Below are positions 16,233 through 25,003 of a stretch of 36,889 nt of DNA, one piece after another. Both the position numbers and the translations under genes were made by a program. Location of the stretch: contig CAYQTE010000049.1 of NCBI GenBank assembly GCA_964420285.1, positions 1 through 36,889 on the forward strand, given 5' to 3'. The notes under the pieces were generated by a model, which did no database searches, was not told the origin of the DNA, and saw only the letters and a list, made by a program, of their open reading frames with translations. Within the stretch, counting starts at the first letter, position 1, and each line of letters starts with the position of its first letter. This DNA is from CAYQTE01 sp964420285. GTDB taxonomy: Bacteria; Planctomycetota; Phycisphaerae; Tepidisphaerales; Tepidisphaeraceae.

Positions 16233-18365
16233 ATGAATACCCATCGACATTCAATTTTGGCGGCGATGTGCGTTGTGGCGTGCGGGCTGATTTACGCGGG
16301 GCCGGCGATGGCCGGGGCGGAAGTGCAGGGCTGGGGAAGCCTCCGCGGCATCCGCGTGGAGGGACAGCTTATGGCCTTCGGATCGAGCATCCGCGCCGTC
16401 AGCGCCGACGGCACGCAGACCGCCCTGTCCGGCCGGGAACTTGTCACCAATCCCACCTTCCGCCGCGACGGCGCCAACCAGATCACGGCCGGCGGGCTGA
16501 ACTTCGGCCCCACCGGAAGCACAACCCGCCCCACAGTCGCCGGCGGCGGCCGAGGGCGCGGCGGGCGGGGCGGCGCGGCGGGCCTGAGTTTCACGCAGAC
16601 CATCACCGATGACGGCGCTGGCACCACCGTCGTTTCTCCCAGCGAAACCATCTCTGAGCCTGTCAATGAGCTTCCTCTGGTCGGCAGGATCGGTCATCTC
16701 GGAGAGGCAATTACCGTCAATATCCAGATCACCACCGGCACCGCGCAAAATCTCAGCGGTCTCTACTATGATCTGCTGCTCCCGCGAGCGGATTTCGCGG
16801 GCGCTTCAGTGGCGATCGCACCGCCATCGAATAACGCGTCCGGCAAAGCCGCCTTGGCAACCACGCGCCCGATTGGTGAAAACGTCTACCTCGGCGGGTC
16901 GGCAAAGAGCGTCACTGTCATAGGCTCGCATCGTCAGATTGAGGTCATCTTCGCCGACGCCCGCGACATCCAGATCAGCGATGATCCCATCCGTCATACC
17001 GACGACTTCGATCTCCGCATCACTCTCGCAACCGGAAACCTCGCCGCCAATCAATCGGTTCAGGCCAAGTTCACGATCACCGCAACCGGCGACGTCGATG
17101 CCACCGCCGCGCATCTGGCCGTCGATCCCGCCAATCCCGGCCGGGCGTTCGAGGGGCTGGGCGGGAACTTCCGGCTGCAAAGTCCGCAAGACCCGCCGCA
17201 GGTGCAATACGATCTGGACCATCTCCGCGTGGTCTGGGGCCGCGTCGCCATGCCCCTGGACCAGTGGCAGCCCAACCAAACCGCCGATCCCAGCAACACG
17301 CCCACGGCCAGCCTCAATTCCAATATCCGCCAGCAGATGGAAATGGCCCAGACCCTCGCCAAGCGAAACATCCCTATGATCATCAGCGTCTGGCAGGCCC
17401 CGCAATGGGCGCTCTTGCAAGGCCCGGAGGGCACGCGCGGCGTCGGCGGGCCCGGCGTCGGCCGTAAACTCGATCCCGCCAAGTTGGATGACGTATGCAA
17501 GGCCATCGGCTCGTATCTCAAATATCTCAAAGCCAACTACGGCGCTGAGCCCAAACTCTTCAGCTTCAACGAATCCGATATGGGCATCAACGTCCTGCAG
17601 AATGCCCAGGAACATTGCGACGCAATCAAGCGATTGGGTGCGTATTTCGCCTCGCAGGGACTTGTAACCAAAATGCTCCTGGGCGATTGTTCCGATCCCA
17701 CACCGATCCATTTCATCGATGTGGCACTGGCCGACCCGGAGGCCGTCAAATACATCGGCGCGGTCTCGTTCCATTCCTGGCGCGGCGGGACAAACGAACA
17801 ATTCGCCCGCTGGGGAGCGGCCGCCAAGCAGCTCAATGTTCCGGTCTTTGTCGGCGAAGGCGGCACCGATCCGGACGGATATCGCTATTCGGCCATCTTC
17901 GCCGAGCCGTGGTATGCCCAGGATGAGATCGGCCTGTACATCAACATCTGCCGCGTTGCCCAGGTCGCCAGCGTCCTCCAGTGGCAGCTTACCGAGAACT
18001 ATTCCATCCTGACCGGCAACGCCACGACCGGTTTTCAGCCCGCAATGCGTTTCTATCAGCTCAAGCAACTCGACATGACCCCGGCCGGTTCGCTGGCATT
18101 GCCGATCACCAATGACAAGACCAATCTCCTCCCCTGTGCCTATCTGGACAAGGCCACCGGGACATTCACGCTGCACATGGTCAACGACGGCCCGACCCGC
18201 CCGCTGGTCCTGACCGGCGTCCCGGCCAACATCAAGGAACTGCACGTCTACGTCACGGACAAGACCCGCGGCATCAAGGAACTGGACAAGATCCCCGTCA
18301 ATAACGGCGTGGCGGGCCTCACCGTCAATACGCAGACGATGACGACCCTGATGGGAACGCCGTGA
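16233..18365 (+). CDS. Secreted clan GH-A-like glycoside hydrolase
   Basis: A 710-residue exported protein. The signal peptide ends at AMA/GA (about residue 28). Residues about 30-290 are beta-rich and contain a Gly/Arg run (GGGRGRGGRGG). From GLGGNF (about 308) onward it reads like a GH30-type TIM barrel, with MIISVWQAPQWAL, the probable acid/base Glu in FSFNESDMG (about 445), SFHSWRGG, the probable nucleophile in FVGEGGTDPDG (about 541) and VLQWQLTENYSI. A beta-sandwich follows at the C-terminus. I infer a retaining polysaccharide-degrading enzyme acting outside the cytoplasm; family and substrate remain open. The start has no Shine-Dalgarno sequence; TAACAT lies 10 nt upstream. Confidence 0.72.
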   Translation: MNTHRHSILAAMCVVACGLIYAGPAMAGAEVQGWGSLRGIRVEGQLMAFGSSIRAVSADGTQTALSGRELVTNPTFRRDGANQITAGGLNFGPTGSTTRPTVAGGGRGRGGRGGAAGLSFTQTITDDGAGTTVVSPSETISEPVNELPLVGRIGHLGEAITVNIQITTGTAQNLSGLYYDLLLPRADFAGASVAIAPPSNNASGKAALATTRPIGENVYLGGSAKSVTVIGSHRQIEVIFADARDIQISDDPIRHTDDFDLRITLATGNLAANQSVQAKFTITATGDVDATAAHLAVDPANPGRAFEGLGGNFRLQSPQDPPQVQYDLDHLRVVWGRVAMPLDQWQPNQTADPSNTPTASLNSNIRQQMEMAQTLAKRNIPMIISVWQAPQWALLQGPEGTRGVGGPGVGRKLDPAKLDDVCKAIGSYLKYLKANYGAEPKLFSFNESDMGINVLQNAQEHCDAIKRLGAYFASQGLVTKMLLGDCSDPTPIHFIDVALADPEAVKYIGAVSFHSWRGGTNEQFARWGAAAKQLNVPVFVGEGGTDPDGYRYSAIFAEPWYAQDEIGLYINICRVAQVASVLQWQLTENYSILTGNATTGFQPAMRFYQLKQLDMTPAGSLALPITNDKTNLLPCAYLDKATGTFTLHMVNDGPTRPLVLTGVPANIKELHVYVTDKTRGIKELDKIPVNNGVAGLTVNTQTMTTLMGTP

Positions 18366-18630
18366 GCAATTTCCTTGCTTAATCTGCGCCAATCGTCTAA
18401 TGTGACCTTAACGACAAGGCGAGACGCGGCGGCCGGGGCGGGCGGTGCCTGCCGGCGGGCGTTGCGATTAGCCATGTCGATATGTTGAGTACGCCAGGGC
18501 GAACGGCCGGTGCGTATGTCGGGTGGGCGTTTAATCGTCCTTATATTGTTCATACCACCCGCTATCGCTTTCGTGGCTTGGATGCATAACATTCATGCCC
18601 GGACGGATCGAACCCGCCTGGCGACCTTGC

Positions 18631-19566
18631 ATGGCACAACGACTCCTCCACTATGATGTCCTGGAGCGTCTGGGAGAAGGTGCGCGTAGCGTCATCTACG
18701 CCGTCATGGACCCTCAGACGCGACAAATCTACGCGCTGAAGCACGTCATCCGCGCCGATCCCAAAGACCTGCGCTTCGTCGAGCAGATGGAGACCGAATT
18801 CGAGGTCTCCAAACAGCTCAGCCATCCCAATCTCCGCAAGAGCTACGAGCTGAAGATCAACAAGAGCATGCTCATCAAGGTCACCGAGGCCTTTTTGGTC
18901 ATGGAACTCTTCGACGGCACGCCCCTGGAAATCCGCCCGCCGTCCACCATGCCCGACATCATCGATACCTTCACCCAGGCCGCTCAGGGCCTCAAAGCTC
19001 TCCACCAGGCCGGATATGTCCATTGCGATATCAAGCCCAACAACATCCTGCGCTCGGATACCGGGCTGGTGAAGATCATCGACTTCGGGCAGGCCTGCAA
19101 GATCGGCACGACCAAGGAACGCATCCAGGGCACTCCCGACTACATCGCCCCCGAACAGGTCAACCGCAAACCCATCAGCATCCAGACCGATGTGTTCAAT
19201 CTCGGCGCGACGCTCTATTGGGTTCTCACCGGCCGGAATATCCCGACCATGTACACGATCAACAAGAAGGGCGGGTACAACTTCGTCCTGCACGCGACGA
19301 TCCCCGCCCCCAGCGAACTGAATCCGCGCGTCCCGGCGGCCCTGTCGCGGCTGACCATGGACATGGTCGCGACGCAGACGTCCAAACGGCCGGCCGACAT
19401 GGATCAGGTCATCCAGCGGCTGGAACTTGTCCGCCATCAGCTTGCAACGCAGAAGACCACGGACGACGCCGCCACGGCCGCCACGGACGCGCCGGTCGCC
19501 GGGGCAACTCCCGGTCAACCACTGCCCCCGCCGCCGGCGGCGCCGCCATCAGCCCCCAGGCCATAG
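18631..19566 (+). CDS. Ser/Thr protein kinase, non-RD type
   Basis: A 311-residue eukaryotic-like kinase that should phosphorylate proteins in the cytoplasm. Visible subdomains are the glycine loop LGEGARSVIYAV (15-25), the ATP-binding Lys37 in YALKHV, the catalytic loop HCDIKPNN (131-138, Asp133), DFG at 151-153, GTPDYIAPEQ in the activation segment, and DVFNLGATLYWVLTG. Cys replaces the usual Arg before the catalytic Asp, so it is a non-RD kinase and may not depend on activation-loop phosphorylation. There is no membrane segment; the tail from about 275 is Ala/Pro/Thr-rich. I prefer the ATG at 18631 to that at 18595. It ends 70 bp before argG. Confidence 0.9.
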   Translation: MAQRLLHYDVLERLGEGARSVIYAVMDPQTRQIYALKHVIRADPKDLRFVEQMETEFEVSKQLSHPNLRKSYELKINKSMLIKVTEAFLVMELFDGTPLEIRPPSTMPDIIDTFTQAAQGLKALHQAGYVHCDIKPNNILRSDTGLVKIIDFGQACKIGTTKERIQGTPDYIAPEQVNRKPISIQTDVFNLGATLYWVLTGRNIPTMYTINKKGGYNFVLHATIPAPSELNPRVPAALSRLTMDMVATQTSKRPADMDQVIQRLELVRHQLATQKTTDDAATAATDAPVAGATPGQPLPPPPAAPPSAPRP

Positions 19567-19636
19567 CCAAACCAGCCCGCGCCTTTGTACCATTCCCGTT
19601 TTGCCGGATTTGCAACACTGAGTTTACGGAGAGACC

Positions 19637-20863
19637 ATGCCCACAACGACAACCCCGCCCAACCCACGAAAGATCGTCCTGGCCTACAGCGGCGGACTGG
19701 ATACCAGCGTCATTCTTCCCTGGCTCAAGGAGCGATACCCCGGCGTGAAGCTGGTCGCGTTCGCCGCCGATCTCGGCCAGGGTGACGAACTCAGCGGCAT
19801 CGAAAAGAAAGCCCGCGCCAGCGGGGCCGATGAGGTGGTCATCAAAGACCTGCGGCAGGAGTTCGCCGAGCAGTTCTGCTTTCCCATGCTCCGGGCCCAC
19901 GCGGCGTACGAGGCGGATTACCTGCTGGGCACCAGCGTCGCCCGGCCGATCATCGCCAAGCACCAGGTTGCCGTCGCCCGCGACACCGGCGCCGATGCCG
20001 TTGCCCATGGCGCCACCGGCAAGGGCAACGACCAGGTCCGCTTCGAGCTGACCTACATGGCCATGGCGCCCGATCTGCGCATCATCGCGCCGTGGAAGGA
20101 CACCGCCTTCGAGCTGCGCGACCGCGAGAGCGCCGTCGATTACGCCAACAAGCGAGGCATCCCCGTCGAGCAATCCAGGAAGAAGATCTACAGCCGCGAC
20201 CGAAACCTCTGGCACGTCAGCCACGAAGGCGCCGACCTGGAATCGCCCGCCAACGAGCCCAAGGACGATCTCTGGATCATGTCCGTCCCGGTGAGCAAAG
20301 CCCCCGATGCGCCCCTGTACGTCGAGATCGATTTCGAGGCCGGAAACCCCGTCGCGCTCAATGGCTCAAAACTCCCCGGCCACAGCATTGTGCTCACGCT
20401 CAATGAACTGGGCGGCAAGCACGCGGTCGGGCAGACCCAACTGGCCGAAAACCGCCTGGTCGGAATGAAATCCCGCGGCGCCTACGAAACGCCCGGCGGG
20501 ACCATCCTCTACGAAGCCCACAAAGCCCTCGAGCAAATCTGCCTCGAACGCGACACGTACCACTATAAACTCCTGGTCGCCCAGCGCTACGCCGAACTGG
20601 TCTACAACGGCCAATGGTTCCATCCCCTGCGCGAGTCGCTCCAGGCCTTTGTCGACCACACACAGGCCAACGTCACCGGCAAGGTGAAAGTAAAGCTCTT
20701 CAAAGGCCGCGCCACCGCCGCCGGCGTCACCAGCCCGTTCAGCCTCTACGACGCCAACCTCGCCAGTTTCTCGATGGAAGGTTACGACGTGACGGCCGCG
20801 AGAGGCTTCATCGACCTGTTCGGTTTGCCCATGAAAGTCGCGGCCCAGGTGAAGCGGCGGTGA
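19637..20863 (+). CDS. argG: Argininosuccinate synthase
   Basis: Condenses citrulline and aspartate with ATP to argininosuccinate, the penultimate step of arginine synthesis. The 408-residue protein has the N-type ATP pyrophosphatase loop LAYSGGLDTSV at residues 14-24, TSVARPIIAK, HGATGKGNDQVRFE for citrulline and aspartate binding, and the C-terminal oligomerisation helix region (GKVKVKLFKGRATAAGVTS). Length is normal. GGAGAG lies three bases before the ATG. argJ follows after 148 bp, with a dispersed repeat in between, so the two may or may not form one operon. Confidence 0.96.
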   Translation: MPTTTTPPNPRKIVLAYSGGLDTSVILPWLKERYPGVKLVAFAADLGQGDELSGIEKKARASGADEVVIKDLRQEFAEQFCFPMLRAHAAYEADYLLGTSVARPIIAKHQVAVARDTGADAVAHGATGKGNDQVRFELTYMAMAPDLRIIAPWKDTAFELRDRESAVDYANKRGIPVEQSRKKIYSRDRNLWHVSHEGADLESPANEPKDDLWIMSVPVSKAPDAPLYVEIDFEAGNPVALNGSKLPGHSIVLTLNELGGKHAVGQTQLAENRLVGMKSRGAYETPGGTILYEAHKALEQICLERDTYHYKLLVAQRYAELVYNGQWFHPLRESLQAFVDHTQANVTGKVKVKLFKGRATAAGVTSPFSLYDANLASFSMEGYDVTAARGFIDLFGLPMKVAAQVKRR

Positions 20864-20902
20864 TGTCGCCGGCGCGCGTGACGCGATCGCCTGCTTTCTT
20901 AT

Positions 20903-20951
20903 TCTTCCCCCTCGCCCTGTATTCAGGGAGAGGGTTGGGGTGAGGGTTCTT
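20903..20951. repeat. CCCTCGCCCTG-type hairpin repeat
   Basis: CCCTCGCCCTGTATTCAGGG followed by AGAGGGTTGGGGTGAGGGTTCTT contains a hairpin of about 10 bp with a TATT loop. It matches the arm layout of the element at 16001-16135 (Py-rich hairpin, then GTGAGGKKGGGGTTCTT-like sequence). It lies between argG and argJ and could act as an mRNA-stabilising or attenuating structure. Confidence 0.6.
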
Positions 20952-21011
20952 CGGTCTCGACGCGCGCATCGCGTTGCGGTATTGTTCCGCGACTTTCCAC
21001 GGAGTTGCGTT

Positions 21012-22223
21012 ATGGCGGAACTGCATTTGCTCTCACCCGGCGGATTTACGGCCGCTGGAATCCATGCCGGCGTCAAGTCGACGCGCAAGCCGGATGTCGG
21101 GCTGCTCGTGGCCGATGCCGCCTGCAGCGCTGCCGCGGTCTTCACGACCAACCGCGTCGTCGCCGCGCCGGTCATCGTCGGGCGCGATCATGTAGCAGCC
21201 GGCCGCCTGCGCGCGATCGTCGTCAATTCCGGCAACGCCAACGCCTGCACCGGCGCCCAGGGCCGTAAAGATGCGCTGACCATGTGCCGTCAAACCGCCG
21301 CCGCCGTCGGCTGCGAAGTTGGTGAGGTGCTTCCCTCATCGACCGGGATCATCGGGCATCTCCTGCCGATGACCAAGATCACGGCCGGCATCGCAGCGGC
21401 CGCGGCAAAACTCGGCAACAGCCACGAGCACGCCCTGGCGTTTGCCGATGCGATCATGACCACGGACACGCGCCGCAAATCGGCCGCCGGCGCATTCACT
21501 ATCGCCCGGAGTAAAGCGATCATCGCCGGTGTGTGCAAAGGCAGCGGCATGATTGGCCCGCGCCTGGCCGCCACGCCGCCGCACGCCACCATGCTGGCCT
21601 ATATCACCACCGATGTCGCCATCGCGCCGTCGCTCTTGCGCCGCCTGCTGGCCGACGCCACGGATGCCAGTTTCAACGCCGTCACCGTGGACGACCATTG
21701 CAGCACCAACGACACCGTCTGCCTCATGGCCTCGGGCCACGGCCCGGTCATCCGCGCCAAGAAAGACATCGCCACATTCGCATCGGCGCTGGGCGAAATC
21801 TGCCGTTCGCTGGCCTGGCAGATCGCCGCCGACGGCGAGGGGGCGACCAAGGTCGTACAGATCGACGTTCGCAACGCACAAGCGGAGGCCGATGCCCGCG
21901 CGATCGCCCGCGGCATCGCCAATTCGCCGCTGGTGAAATGTGCCATGCACGGCAACGACCCCAACTGGGGCCGGATCGTCTCCGCCGCCGGATATTCCGC
22001 CACCAGCTTCGACCCCGACAGATCGGTGTTGCGACTACAAGGCACGCCCGTCTTCCGCCACGGCCGCCCGGTTCCCTTCAATGCCGCCGCCCTGAGCAAG
22101 CGCCTGGCCAGCGATCGCGTGCTGGTCGATTTGGATTGCGGCAACGGCAGCGGCTGCGCCACTGTCTATACCTGCGATCTTTCCCGCGAATACATCCGCA
22201 TCAATGCGGACTATCACACGTGA
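21012..22223 (+). CDS. argJ: Bifunctional ornithine acetyltransferase / N-acetylglutamate synthase
   Basis: Moves the acetyl group from N-acetylornithine to glutamate, so that the acetylated arginine pathway runs as a cycle. The 403-residue precursor cuts itself before a conserved threonine into two subunits. The site is visible in GSGMIGPRLAATPPHATMLAY, with Thr193 as the new N-terminal nucleophile; the family usually reads MATML, here HATML. Other blocks are VNSGNANACTG, PSSTGIIGHLLPM, HGNDPNWGRI and the C-terminal YxxINADYHT. The ATG at 21012 has GGAG seven bases upstream; the frame from 20940 runs into the repeat and is rejected. Whether it also uses acetyl-CoA cannot be read from sequence. 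Confidence 0.95.
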   Translation: MAELHLLSPGGFTAAGIHAGVKSTRKPDVGLLVADAACSAAAVFTTNRVVAAPVIVGRDHVAAGRLRAIVVNSGNANACTGAQGRKDALTMCRQTAAAVGCEVGEVLPSSTGIIGHLLPMTKITAGIAAAAAKLGNSHEHALAFADAIMTTDTRRKSAAGAFTIARSKAIIAGVCKGSGMIGPRLAATPPHATMLAYITTDVAIAPSLLRRLLADATDASFNAVTVDDHCSTNDTVCLMASGHGPVIRAKKDIATFASALGEICRSLAWQIAADGEGATKVVQIDVRNAQAEADARAIARGIANSPLVKCAMHGNDPNWGRIVSAAGYSATSFDPDRSVLRLQGTPVFRHGRPVPFNAAALSKRLASDRVLVDLDCGNGSGCATVYTCDLSREYIRINADYHT

Positions 22224-22256
22224 AATATCCGTCGGCCGCACGACCGGACCGTTGCC

Positions 22257-23480
22257 TTATTCCACTTCCGGATTCATCAGCCTGCCGATGAAGAGAATCT
22301 CACCGGTGGAGTTGTGCCGAATAAGGAAGATGAACGGATGGTCGGCGTTGAAGACCACGACATTCGGCTTCTCGCGCTCGGAGGCGCCCAGTGTGACATC
22401 TAACGTGGTTGCCGCCGCCGCCTCCGTGCCATCTTCGTCCACGGCTATGAAGGCCTTGTGAATCACCTCGGAGATGGGCAGTTTCTCGGCGGATGCCATT
22501 CCGGAGAAATTGGCTTTGTCCAAGTCAAAGGCATCCATCATGCCCAAGCGGCCAAGCTCCTTGGACAGCATCACCTCGCGGGAAATCTTGAATCCTGGCA
22601 CGGACACGGCAACTGTCAAAGCCGCTGCCGCCGTGGCCCATTTGGCGAGATTTTCAGCGGTCAGATTCTTCTCGACACCACCGAGAGCATCGGGGCGTCT
22701 TGGCAAGAGGATGACCATCGTAAGCGCGCGGCCGCTATAGGGCATTTCAAGCATTTGGAGGCCATCGTTCTCGGCATATCGGAAGGTATGCGTTAGTTGC
22801 ATTGTCGGCACTCTGACAGATCGGTCCGCGGAGGGCTTGAATGGCGCGTCTCTCGTTGCGTACTTTGGAAACTTGTCAGCCCAGGTGCTCTTGAAGTAGA
22901 CGGCATTCGTGACCACTAGGCGGGTCAGGACGTCCAGAGCACCCTCGGGAACAAGGTCTTTGATTCTGTCTCTTGTCTGCCGGGCTGCCCAGTCGTTGAT
23001 CGATTGGCGGGCTTGCTCGCTGTTCGTCCGGAAATCGACTTCGTTGATCGCCGCTCCGTAGCTGTGCAGAAGAAGCTTCATGAAACGCGGCTTGAATCCA
23101 TAACCCTTCTGCCCCCAAAGGGCATTAACAATCGCCAGTTCGTAGGCCTTGATTGGCGTGCCGGACGCGTCGATGGCGCCCGTGGATAGCGGCGGGCTGT
23201 TGACGGTTCGCAGCAATCTGGCCAATGCGGCATGAAGCCCGGACGGCGGGCGGGATGGCTCGCTGTTGAGGGCCCGTAGCAGCTTGGCGTATGCGGCGTT
23301 GAGCTTTTCTGGCGGCAGCGTGAAACGGAGCGCCTTTGCCATTTGCACGGCCGTGTTGCCCGCCGCGCCGGCGTAGATCATCGCGAGCGCAGTTTCTATG
23401 CCGATTGGAGAGAAGAAGAGGTTGCCGGTCGTGCTAGCGGCCAGCCCCAAATACAAATCCGTCGCGAAGGCATTGCTCAT
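22257..23480 (-). CDS. Serpin-family protease inhibitor
   Basis: A 407-residue serpin, a suicide inhibitor that traps proteases by inserting its cleaved loop into a beta-sheet. The C-terminal signature is clear (FNADHPFIFLIRHNSTGEIL, then FIGRLMNP), as is the hinge DEDGTEAAAATT, whose small residues are what an inhibitory serpin needs. Counting from the hinge Glu as P17, P1-P1' would be Gly-Ala, so an elastase-like target is conceivable. No signal peptide is present; the chain starts in helix A. Residues 61-80 and 82-100 are an imperfect internal duplication (KLLRALNSEPS and RLLRTVNSPPL). AAGGAGG precedes the ATG. Bacterial serpins are patchy in distribution, so transfer is possible. Confidence 0.93.
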   Translation of the reverse strand: MSNAFATDLYLGLAASTTGNLFFSPIGIETALAMIYAGAAGNTAVQMAKALRFTLPPEKLNAAYAKLLRALNSEPSRPPSGLHAALARLLRTVNSPPLSTGAIDASGTPIKAYELAIVNALWGQKGYGFKPRFMKLLLHSYGAAINEVDFRTNSEQARQSINDWAARQTRDRIKDLVPEGALDVLTRLVVTNAVYFKSTWADKFPKYATRDAPFKPSADRSVRVPTMQLTHTFRYAENDGLQMLEMPYSGRALTMVILLPRRPDALGGVEKNLTAENLAKWATAAAALTVAVSVPGFKISREVMLSKELGRLGMMDAFDLDKANFSGMASAEKLPISEVIHKAFIAVDEDGTEAAAATTLDVTLGASEREKPNVVVFNADHPFIFLIRHNSTGEILFIGRLMNPEVE

Positions 23481-23569
23481 CGGCGGCTGCCTCCTTATCC
23501 CTGCCAGCCTATCGCGGCACCGGGGGGCGTCAATGGTGCTGAATGTCTTGAGCGAAAATTGACGGACAA

Positions 23570-23827
23570 TTGTGTTTTGGATTCAACGCGCCAGCGGCAG
23601 CGAGCCTTCGGGGATCAGATGCGACGCACGCGGCCGTCGTCGGCCTGACTCGCGGGCGGAAGCTTGTATACCCGGCAGTCGTTTTGGAACCATCCGAGGT
23701 TCGGCAGTTGCCGCCGTCGCTGGTCAACCGCATTGCGGTCGGTAGGATAACGGCGCGGTCGGTAGCGAGCGTGAGGAAACTGGTCGAGAATTTGCTGGAT
23801 GTGGGGGAGATGAGGATCATCAAATGA
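23570..23827 (+). CDS. Doubtful small ORF upstream of the propeller glycosidase
   Basis: An 85-codon frame whose last part (LEPSEVRQLPPSLVNRIAVG and KLVENLLDVGEMRIIK) is helix-like and charged, and whose stop overlaps the next start as ATGA. The first 30 residues are of low quality, and no ribosome binding site is evident. It might be a real coupled gene, the tail of a decayed longer gene, or chance: the opposite strand is also open over the same span. I do not recognise a family. The surrounding gap (23481-23823, 343 bp) shows nothing else I can name. Confidence 0.28.
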   Translation: MCFGFNAPAAASLRGSDATHAAVVGLTRGRKLVYPAVVLEPSEVRQLPPSLVNRIAVGRITARSVASVRKLVENLLDVGEMRIIK

Positions 23828-24954
23828 GCAGGCCCATACTACTCGCGTTACTGTTTGCGGCGATGGTCAGTTTCGCGGTCGGTCAAGTTGTCGCCCCGCC
23901 TGCCGCGACGGCGCCTGCGGGGGCGGCAGCGGCATCGGCTCCGGCCGGGTCGTTGGGCAAGCCCGCGCCGCGGCCGCTTTTTCGCGATCCGGTTTATGAC
24001 GACCCGACCGACCCTGTGCTGGTCTACAATCCCGAATCGAAACGATGGCTCATGTACTACACCCAGCGCCGCGGCGAGGGCATCGCACTGATCCACGGCA
24101 CGAAGATCGGCATGGCCGCCTCTGAAGACAACGGCGTCACCTGGAAATACATCGGCACGGCCGACATCACCTACGGCCAGGATCAGCACCCCACGGACTA
24201 CACCTATTGGGCGCCGGAAGTCGTCTGGGTGAAGGATCTGTATCACATGTTCCTCGCCTACGTTCCGGGCATCTTTGACGATTGGAATCACCCTCGCGAA
24301 ATCGTCCACCTCACCAGCAAGGACGGGATCAAGTGGGACACCGTCGCCAAGGTCGACCTGAAATCCAACAAGGTCATCGACCCCTGCCTGTACCAACTCC
24401 CCGACGGCACCTGGCGCATGTTCTACAAGGATGAAGAAAAGCCCATGGCCCTCTGCTACGCCGATAGCAAAGACCTGAGCACATGGGAAGCCAAAGGCAA
24501 CGCCGTCACCGATCGCAACGGCGAAGGCCCCGACTGCATCCACTGGCAGGGCAAATACTGGCTGATCGCCGACACCTGGTCCGGCCAGGGCGTCTGGTCG
24601 AGCGACGATTGCACCCACTGGAAGCCGCAGGACGGCGTGCTGATCGGCAACCACGGCGATTGCGTCGTGAGCGGCGACCGCGCCTGGTGGTTCTATTTCG
24701 GCGGCCAAACCGGCCGTAATGCCAATATCAACTGGGCCATTGCCCCTATCACCGCCCAGCCCGCCGATCTCATCGCCCCCGCCACTCCACCCACAACCGC
24801 GCCGGCCGCAACGCCCGGCCGGGGCCGCGGCGCAGGCGGCGGCACTGCCATCAACGTCGTCGAACTCAAAGTCATCGACGGCAAGCTCATGTACCTGCCC
24901 CCGACGCAGCCGACGTATATCAACCTCGCCAACCAGCGGGAAAAGAAGAAATAG
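23824..24954 (+). CDS. Secreted five-bladed beta-propeller glycosidase, GH43-like
   Basis: A 376-residue exported protein. Residues 1-20 are a signal peptide, followed by an Ala/Pro linker. The propeller carries the repeated pattern of GH43/GH32-like enzymes: an early acidic site DDPTDPVLVYNP (Asp60 or Asp63), WAPEVVWVKDLYHMFLAYV, IDPCLYQLPDGTWRMFY with a second Asp, and GEGPDCIHWQGKYWLI with the probable acid Glu. Such enzymes remove arabinose, xylose or related sugars from plant-like polysaccharides; the substrate here is unknown. Near the C-terminus is a TPGRGRGAGGG run like that in the other secreted glycosidase. GAGGATCATCAA precedes the ATG. Confidence 0.75.
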   Translation: MSRPILLALLFAAMVSFAVGQVVAPPAATAPAGAAAASAPAGSLGKPAPRPLFRDPVYDDPTDPVLVYNPESKRWLMYYTQRRGEGIALIHGTKIGMAASEDNGVTWKYIGTADITYGQDQHPTDYTYWAPEVVWVKDLYHMFLAYVPGIFDDWNHPREIVHLTSKDGIKWDTVAKVDLKSNKVIDPCLYQLPDGTWRMFYKDEEKPMALCYADSKDLSTWEAKGNAVTDRNGEGPDCIHWQGKYWLIADTWSGQGVWSSDDCTHWKPQDGVLIGNHGDCVVSGDRAWWFYFGGQTGRNANINWAIAPITAQPADLIAPATPPTTAPAATPGRGRGAGGGTAINVVELKVIDGKLMYLPPTQPTYINLANQREKKK

Positions 24955-25003
24955 ACAAACCGTCCCCGCCGCTCCGTCTATATTGGTGTTGCGAGGAAAT
25001 GCG

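Noticed and set aside
23530..23823. A 97-codon minus-strand frame upstream of the serpin and glycosidase genes
   Set aside because: Ser/Thr-rich, no ribosome binding site, and overlaps the plus-strand candidate; neither strand is convincing, and the plus strand has the ATGA coupling.
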